Shown: piece after piece, positions 6,281 through 10,471 of the stretch
How the letters are laid out: each line of letters starts with the position of its first letter
Position numbering within the stretch: the stretch's first letter is position 1
Source: an uncultured Neisseriaceae bacterium
GTDB lineage: Bacteria; Pseudomonadota; Gammaproteobacteria; Burkholderiales; UBA11063
Direction of reading: 5' to 3'
Assembly: GCA_937952895.1 (NCBI GenBank)
Contig: CALFYC010000132.1
Coordinates: 1 to 10,471, forward strand
Length of the DNA: 10,471 nt
The notes under the pieces: model-generated
What the model saw: only the letters and a program-made list of their open reading frames with translations
The model's database searches: none
Told to the model about the DNA's origin: nothing
Translations under genes and position numbers: made by a program

Positions 6281-6321
6281 ATTCTTACTTATGAATTCAT
6301 GTAAATTATGAGGGAAAAACC

Positions 6322-7509
6322 GTGAAAATAAAATATTTAATTATCTTAATGCTATTAATTTCATTTGGATCAATTGGGGCAATTTCATTTACCCCTGGGC
6401 TACCATTAATTGCCAATTTTTTTTCAATTAATAGCCAACAAGCAGGATTAACTGTTACTTGGTATTTATTTGGCTATATGTTAGGTCAATTACTCTACGG
6501 ACCTTTAGCCAATCGCTATGGTAGTAGAACCACTATTATTTTAGCCTCAACCATTGAAATTATTAGTGCAATTATGTGTATTGCATCTAGCTATATTCAT
6601 TCCTTTGAACTTTTATTAATTGGCAGATTCTGTATGGCTTTGGGTGCTGGCGGTGGCCTAACTATGTCATTTATCATATCAAGTAAAATTTGCCATGAAA
6701 AAGAACACGCTCGAGTTATTAGTCTACTTACAATTGCTTTTGCAATTACTCCAGGTTTGGGGGTTTTCATCGGTGGCTTTTTGGTCAGCCATTGTGGTTG
6801 GGTTAGCTCATTTTATTTTATGTTAATTTATGGTATATCAATTCTGATCCTTGGATCATTACTACCAGAGGTAGTCCATAATAAAGTATTGGATGCCCTA
6901 GCACCAAAAAGATTAATTAACAGTTATATAAATCAATTTAACCGTCAAGTGGTTTTTGGTGGACTGCTTGTCAGTTCTGGCACTTGTGTGGTTTATACCT
7001 TTGCAGCTCTTGCTCCATTTATTGCCATGAATATAATTGGTATTACTCCAGAACAGTATGGTATTTATAACTTTGTACCTGTAATCGGCATGGTAATTGG
7101 CTCATTATTAGCCAATTACTTAGGTAAAATATTTGAACCTAAAAAATCTATTAAAATTGGCCTTTTAATTAGCTTATTTGGTGTAATTATTCTTTTTATG
7201 AGTTTAAAAACTTATCCACATCTAGTTATAAGCTTATTTGCACCAATGTTTCTAATTTACATCGGCTTTTCTTTTATTTTTGGCAATGGTTCAGCAATAG
7301 CTTTAAGCTCATCCAAAGATAAAAGTAACGCATCGGCCTTAATGAGTTTTGTAAATATGAGTTATGCGGTAATCATAGTAATGGTGTTAGGATTATTTCC
7401 AATACATTCTGCATTGATTTTACCATTACTATTTATAATCTATATCACATTTGGTATTGTATGTTACTTTTTATGTATAACTCCATCTAAACTAAATAAG
7501 GTTAATTAA
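6322..7509 (+). CDS. Bcr/CflA-type MFS drug/proton antiporter
   Basis: A 395-residue inner-membrane protein with about 12 hydrophobic segments, placed in the major facilitator drug/H+ antiporter family that exports small toxic compounds. Resemblance to Bcr/CflA is clear in FTPGLPLIANFF at about 23-34, WYLFGYMLGQLLYGPLANRYG at 47-67 (motif A region), GRFCMALGAGGG at 101-112 (motif B, Arg102) and TPGLGVFIGGFL at 143-154 (motif C, antiporter signature). In motif A the normally conserved Asp is Asn64 (GPLANRYGSR), and Ser68 replaces a usual basic residue. The start is GTG with GAGGGA 6 bases upstream. The gene has its own consensus promoter and terminator, so it is a single-gene unit, divergent from rep. 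The substrate cannot be told from sequence. A sugar or metabolite exporter is possible but less likely. Confidence 0.88.
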   Translation: MKIKYLIILMLLISFGSIGAISFTPGLPLIANFFSINSQQAGLTVTWYLFGYMLGQLLYGPLANRYGSRTTIILASTIEIISAIMCIASSYIHSFELLLIGRFCMALGAGGGLTMSFIISSKICHEKEHARVISLLTIAFAITPGLGVFIGGFLVSHCGWVSSFYFMLIYGISILILGSLLPEVVHNKVLDALAPKRLINSYINQFNRQVVFGGLLVSSGTCVVYTFAALAPFIAMNIIGITPEQYGIYNFVPVIGMVIGSLLANYLGKIFEPKKSIKIGLLISLFGVIILFMSLKTYPHLVISLFAPMFLIYIGFSFIFGNGSAIALSSSKDKSNASALMSFVNMSYAVIIVMVLGLFPIHSALILPLLFIIYITFGIVCYFLCITPSKLNKVN

Positions 7510-7515
7510 ACCAAT

Positions 7516-7551
7516 AAATGCCATATCTTAAAATATGGCATTTTTGTTTTT
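7516..7551 (+). terminator. Rho-independent terminator after the MFS gene
   Basis: AAATGCCATAT (7516-7526) pairs perfectly with ATATGGCATTT (7533-7543) around a 6-base loop (CTTAAA), giving an 11-bp stem that runs into TTTTTGTTTTT (7541-7551). It lies 6 bases after the MFS stop and before the fabD promoter, so it separates the two transcription units. Confidence 0.9.
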
Positions 7552-7560
7552 GATACTTTT

Positions 7561-7569
7561 TGTTATAAT
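7561..7569 (+). promoter_or_regulatory. Extended -10 promoter of fabD-fabG-edd
   Basis: TGTTATAAT at 7561-7569 is a perfect extended -10 element (TGn followed by TATAAT). There is no good -35 at 16-18 bases, only a T-rich stretch that is part of the preceding terminator, which suits an extended -10 promoter. It lies 30 bases before the fabD ATG. Confidence 0.65.
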
Positions 7570-7599
7570 ATCACCTGAATATAACTAAAAGGACTACGT

Positions 7600-8535
7600 A
7601 TGGATTTCGCATTTATATTTCCCGGTCAGGGTTCGCAAACTTTAAAAATGATGGATGGATTTAATGAAGTCAACATTGTTAAAAATACCTTTAAAATTGC
7701 ACAGGAAATTTTAAATATCGATTTTCTAGCTATGCTGCAAGAAGAAACTGCAGATAGTATCAATCAAACAGTTAATACTCAACCACTAATTCTAACTGCA
7801 AGTTATGCAATTTATTTAAGTTATCTTGAAAAATCAAATAAATTACCCAAAATTATGGCAGGTCATAGTTTAGGCGAATGGTCAGCATTAGTTGCAAGTG
7901 GTGTTATCAAATTTGAAGATGCTTTAAAATTAGTAAAATTACGAGCTGAATTTATGCAAAATGCAGTAGCTCCTGGTGAAGGATCGATGGCTGCAGTTTT
8001 GGGTTTAGATAATGAAACCGTAGTTTCTATTTGTAATCAAGTTTCTGAAAATTTAAGTCAAATTGTAGCTGGTGTTAATTTTAATTCACCAGGGCAAGTG
8101 GTAATCGCCGGAAATAGATCCGCTGTTGATAGTGCTTCTGTAATTTTAAAAGAAAAAGGCGCAAAGAAAGTGCAACCACTTGCCATGTCAGTTCCATCTC
8201 ACTGTGCTTTATTACATAGTGCCAGTGAAAGATTAGCTCTAGCAATTGCAAAAATTGAATTCAATTTACCAAGTATTCCAGTAATTCATAACTATAATGT
8301 AAAAAATTTCTCAGACCCAAATCTAATTAAAGATGCTTTAGTTAAGCAATTGTATTCACCAGTTTTTTGGACTGACACAATTAAACAAATTGTTGATTTG
8401 GGAATTATAAATATTGTTGAATGTGGTCCTGGAAAAGTATTATCTGGTTTAAATAAACGCATTGATAGTAATATAATTAGCTATAATTTAAGCACTAAAT
8501 CTGATTTAACTAACACAATAACACAATTAAATTAA
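7600..8535 (+). CDS. fabD: Malonyl-CoA:ACP transacylase FabD
   Basis: A cytoplasmic enzyme that moves malonyl from CoA to acyl carrier protein, feeding type II fatty-acid elongation. The 311-residue length is normal. The N-terminus has FPGQGSQ (oxyanion-hole Gln10), the nucleophile elbow is GHSLGE (Ser90), the malonate-binding Arg is Arg115 in KLRAEFMQ, and the catalytic His is His201 in SVPSHCALL. NSPGQVVIAG at about 162-171 and VECGPGKVLSGL at about 273-284 are further family marks. The residue after GHSLGE is Trp94 where Tyr is more usual. AAAAGGA lies 6 bases upstream of the ATG. It heads a run with fabG 16 bases downstream. The normal upstream partner fabH is replaced by the MFS transporter unit. 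Confidence 0.96.
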   Translation: MDFAFIFPGQGSQTLKMMDGFNEVNIVKNTFKIAQEILNIDFLAMLQEETADSINQTVNTQPLILTASYAIYLSYLEKSNKLPKIMAGHSLGEWSALVASGVIKFEDALKLVKLRAEFMQNAVAPGEGSMAAVLGLDNETVVSICNQVSENLSQIVAGVNFNSPGQVVIAGNRSAVDSASVILKEKGAKKVQPLAMSVPSHCALLHSASERLALAIAKIEFNLPSIPVIHNYNVKNFSDPNLIKDALVKQLYSPVFWTDTIKQIVDLGIINIVECGPGKVLSGLNKRIDSNIISYNLSTKSDLTNTITQLN

Positions 8536-8551
8536 ACGGAGAAAATCGATT

Positions 8552-9286
8552 ATGACTGATACTAAAAAAATTGCCTTAGTAACCGGAGCAACTCGCGGCA
8601 TTGGTAAAGCAATTGCCACAACATTAGCTCAAACAGGTTATTTAGTAATTGGAACTGCAACATCAGAGTCGGGTGCTAATACAATTAATGAATATCTAAA
8701 ACCATTAGGTGGCTCTGGAATGGTCTTAAATGTTACCAATAAAACACAAATTGAAAATATTGTGAGTAATATTACAGCAACTTATGGTGATATTAGTGTT
8801 TTGGTAAATAATGCGGGGATTACTCGTGATGGTCTATTTCTTCGCATGAAAGAAGAAGATTGGGATGATGTCATGAATACTAATTTAAAAGCAATTTTCT
8901 TACTAACTAAAGCCGTTATTCGAGGAATGACCAAATTACGTTTTGGAAGAATTGTGAATATAACTTCTGTTGTTGGCTTTACCGGAAACCCAGGCCAAGT
9001 AAATTATTCAAGCGCTAAAGCTGGTTTAGTAGCATTCTCTAAATCATTATCACAAGAATTAGGTAGCCGTAATATTACGGTTAACTGCGTTGCACCTGGT
9101 TTTATCGAAACTGATATGACAGATAAATTACCTGAAGAATTAAAAGCACAATATATCAAAAATATTCCTTTAGGACGCCTAGGTCATGTAAATGATATTG
9201 CCAATAGCGTTAAATTCTTAGTAAGTCCTGAGGCTGACTACATTTCTGGTTCTACCATTCACGTTAATGGTGGTTTATACATGTAA
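8552..9286 (+). CDS. fabG: 3-oxoacyl-ACP reductase FabG
   Basis: An NADPH-dependent short-chain dehydrogenase that reduces 3-oxoacyl-ACP to 3-hydroxyacyl-ACP in fatty-acid elongation. The 244-residue length is exactly in the FabG range. The cofactor fold is TGATRGIGKA at 11-20, NNAGITRDGLFLRMK spans 86-100, the catalytic set is Asn111, Ser139, Tyr152 and Lys156 (NYSSAKAG), and the ending is VNCVAPGFIETDMT, SGSTIHVNGGLYM. The RDxLxxRMKxxDW stretch and this C-terminus separate FabG from other short-chain dehydrogenases. GGAG precedes the ATG by about 10 bases. It follows fabD by 16 bases, which supports the fatty-acid role over a polyhydroxyalkanoate one. No acpP gene follows, unlike the usual fabD-fabG-acpP order. 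Confidence 0.96.
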   Translation: MTDTKKIALVTGATRGIGKAIATTLAQTGYLVIGTATSESGANTINEYLKPLGGSGMVLNVTNKTQIENIVSNITATYGDISVLVNNAGITRDGLFLRMKEEDWDDVMNTNLKAIFLLTKAVIRGMTKLRFGRIVNITSVVGFTGNPGQVNYSSAKAGLVAFSKSLSQELGSRNITVNCVAPGFIETDMTDKLPEELKAQYIKNIPLGRLGHVNDIANSVKFLVSPEADYISGSTIHVNGGLYM

Positions 9287-9292
9287 AAAATA

Positions 9293-9308
9293 GATTAAAA
9301 TTTTAATC
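9293..9308. repeat. Perfect 16-base palindrome between fabG and edd
   Basis: GATTAAAA at 9293-9300 is followed at once by its reverse complement TTTTAATC (9301-9308). It begins 7 bases after the fabG stop and ends 15 bases before the edd ATG. With no loop and only A/T-rich pairs it is unlikely to act as a terminator. It could be an operator for edd or simply chance in AT-rich DNA. Confidence 0.35.
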
Positions 9309-9323
9309 AAAAAGGATAAATTA

Positions 9324-10471
9324 ATGCCTACATTACACCCGGTAATTGAAGTCGTAACGAAACGTATTACTGAAAGAAGCGCTAAAACTCGTAGTGAATA
9401 TTTGAATTTAATGCATTCATATTATGGTAAAAAAGTGAGGCGTGATCAACTAGGATGCACCAATCGCGCTCATGCAATGGCTGCCGAAAATGATAAAGTT
9501 AAAATTAAACTCATGCAAATTGATAGCCCCAATATTGCTATTGTAACCGCTTATAATGATATGTTATCTGCTCATCAACCTTATTATCGTTATCCTGAAC
9601 AAATTAAAAATGCTGCAATGGAGGTTGGAGCTACTGCTCAGGTTGCTGGTGGAGTTCCAGCTATGTGTGATGGTGTTACTCAAGGTTATATCGGTATGGA
9701 ATTATCCCTATTTTCTCGGGATGTAATTGCCTTATCTACCGCTATTGCACTTTCACATAATGTTTTTGATGCAGCGCTATGTCTTGGAATTTGTGACAAA
9801 ATCGTTCCTGGGTTATTAATTGGCGCCTTGAGTTATGGCTATTTACCAACTGTATTTGTACCATCTGGCCCCATGGTTAGTGGAATTTCTAATAAAGTAA
9901 AAGCTGAAACACGTAAACTTTTTGCTGAAGGAAAAGTTGGCGAAGAAGCTCTATTAGAATCAGAAATGGGTTCTTATCATGCACCTGGAACTTGCACTTT
10001 TTATGGAACTGCCAATAGTAACCAAATGCTAATGGAAATAATGGGTTTACATGTTCCAGGTAGTGCATTTGTATCACCAAATACTCTATTACGTGAAGCA
10101 TTAACTAATTATGCAGTAAAAACCGCAGTTGGAATTACTCAGCAAAAAGGTAAATTTACTCCACTTTGCGAAATTGTTACCGAAAAAAGTATTGTAAATG
10201 CAATTGTTGGTTTAATTGCAACTGGTGGATCTTCCAATCATACCATCCACATTCCAGCAATTGCTAGAGCATGTGGAATTATTGTTGATTGGGATGATTT
10301 TTCTGAAATCTCTAAGCATGTCCCATCTTTAGCCAAAGTTTATCCAAATGGAGAGGCTGATGTTAATCATTTCCACGCCGCAGGTGGGGTTGCCTATGTT
10401 ATTTCCGAACTTCTAAAAGCAGGTTTATTGCATGAAGATGTAATGACAGTTGTCGGTGCTGGATTAAGACA
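9324..10471 (+). CDS. edd: 6-phosphogluconate dehydratase Edd, 3' end beyond the window
   Basis: This is the first committed enzyme of the Entner-Doudoroff pathway, an iron-sulfur dehydratase of the IlvD/Edd family that turns 6-phosphogluconate into 2-keto-3-deoxy-6-phosphogluconate. The first 382 codons, out of the roughly 600 usual for the family, are open to the window edge. Family marks are TAYNDMLSAHQPY at about 76-88, AGGVPAMCDGVTQG around Cys115, MELSLFSRDVIALSTA, GICDKIVPG (Cys157), GTCTFYGTANSNQM (Cys224), ATGGSSNHT and PNGEADVNHFHAAGG. Cys157 and Cys224 are the expected [4Fe-4S] ligands by position. Motifs such as SRDVIA and NSNQM favour Edd over dihydroxyacid dehydratase IlvD. AAGGA lies 7 bases before the ATG. 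It starts 37 bases after fabG with no promoter seen, so it may be read from the fabD promoter. Eda and Zwf are not in view. Confidence 0.95.
   Translation, partial: MPTLHPVIEVVTKRITERSAKTRSEYLNLMHSYYGKKVRRDQLGCTNRAHAMAAENDKVKIKLMQIDSPNIAIVTAYNDMLSAHQPYYRYPEQIKNAAMEVGATAQVAGGVPAMCDGVTQGYIGMELSLFSRDVIALSTAIALSHNVFDAALCLGICDKIVPGLLIGALSYGYLPTVFVPSGPMVSGISNKVKAETRKLFAEGKVGEEALLESEMGSYHAPGTCTFYGTANSNQMLMEIMGLHVPGSAFVSPNTLLREALTNYAVKTAVGITQQKGKFTPLCEIVTEKSIVNAIVGLIATGGSSNHTIHIPAIARACGIIVDWDDFSEISKHVPSLAKVYPNGEADVNHFHAAGGVAYVISELLKAGLLHEDVMTVVGAGLR

Noticed and set aside
5269..6321. Rep plus neighbouring transporter as a defence or mobile resistance module
   Set aside because: No nuclease, methyltransferase, recombinase, toxin-antitoxin pair or insertion-sequence ends are visible, and the transporter has its own promoter and terminator.
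9889..10101. Minus-strand open frame of 70 codons opposite edd
   Set aside because: It is the shadow of edd; the plus-strand frame carries the Edd motifs, including Cys224.

Overview
The window is an AT-rich bacterial chromosome segment, roughly one third G+C by eye. It carries mostly housekeeping genes and one plasmid-type replication gene. It most resembles a Neisseriales-like betaproteobacterium. The partial outer-membrane protein at the left edge has the RmpM (class 4/PIII) layout, with two cysteines around a YFDK segment, a Pro hinge and a Cys-flanked insert before PDRR. MnmG and RuvX also read like betaproteobacterial versions. This placement rests on remembered family patterns, not on a search.

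Left block, minus strand (4595 down to 1). A promoter at 4634-4661 appears to drive a compact operon: yqgE (UPF0301/AlgH), ruvX (YqgF Holliday-junction resolvase/rRNA-processing family), mnmG (tRNA U34 modification), a GtrA-like four-helix membrane protein, and an EVE-domain protein. Junctions are tight: yqgE and ruvX overlap, ruvX and mnmG abut as TAAATG, and the next gaps are 36 and 24 bases. The OmpA/RmpM-like gene follows from its own promoter, which overlaps the end of the EVE gene. It runs off the left edge without a stop codon.

Middle block (4596-6321). A 673-base stretch without an intact gene holds the yqgE promoter, two exact 9-base repeats spaced 17 bases apart, and what looks like a decayed reading frame with one lost base and one in-frame stop. 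Next comes a minus-strand Rep_3/RepB-family initiator gene with no partition, mobilisation or toxin-antitoxin genes in view. I read this block as the scar of an integrated plasmid or plasmid-like element, or as a domesticated initiator. The 171-base divergent region between rep and the next gene carries a perfect-consensus sigma-70 promoter, two TTGACAAA repeats and an operator-like dyad.

Right block, plus strand (6322 to the end). A Bcr/CflA-type drug/proton antiporter (MFS) starts at GTG and ends at a good intrinsic terminator. After it, an extended -10 promoter starts fabD-fabG-edd. These are malonyl-CoA:ACP transacylase and 3-oxoacyl-ACP reductase of fatty-acid synthesis, followed by the Entner-Doudoroff 6-phosphogluconate dehydratase, which is cut by the right edge. 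The usual fabH and acpP neighbours are absent.

I found no CRISPR array, tRNA, rRNA, transposase or clear defence system. The most distinctive items are the lone rep gene with its surroundings, the long charged insert in the OmpA protein, and the altered motifs in RuvX and the MFS transporter.
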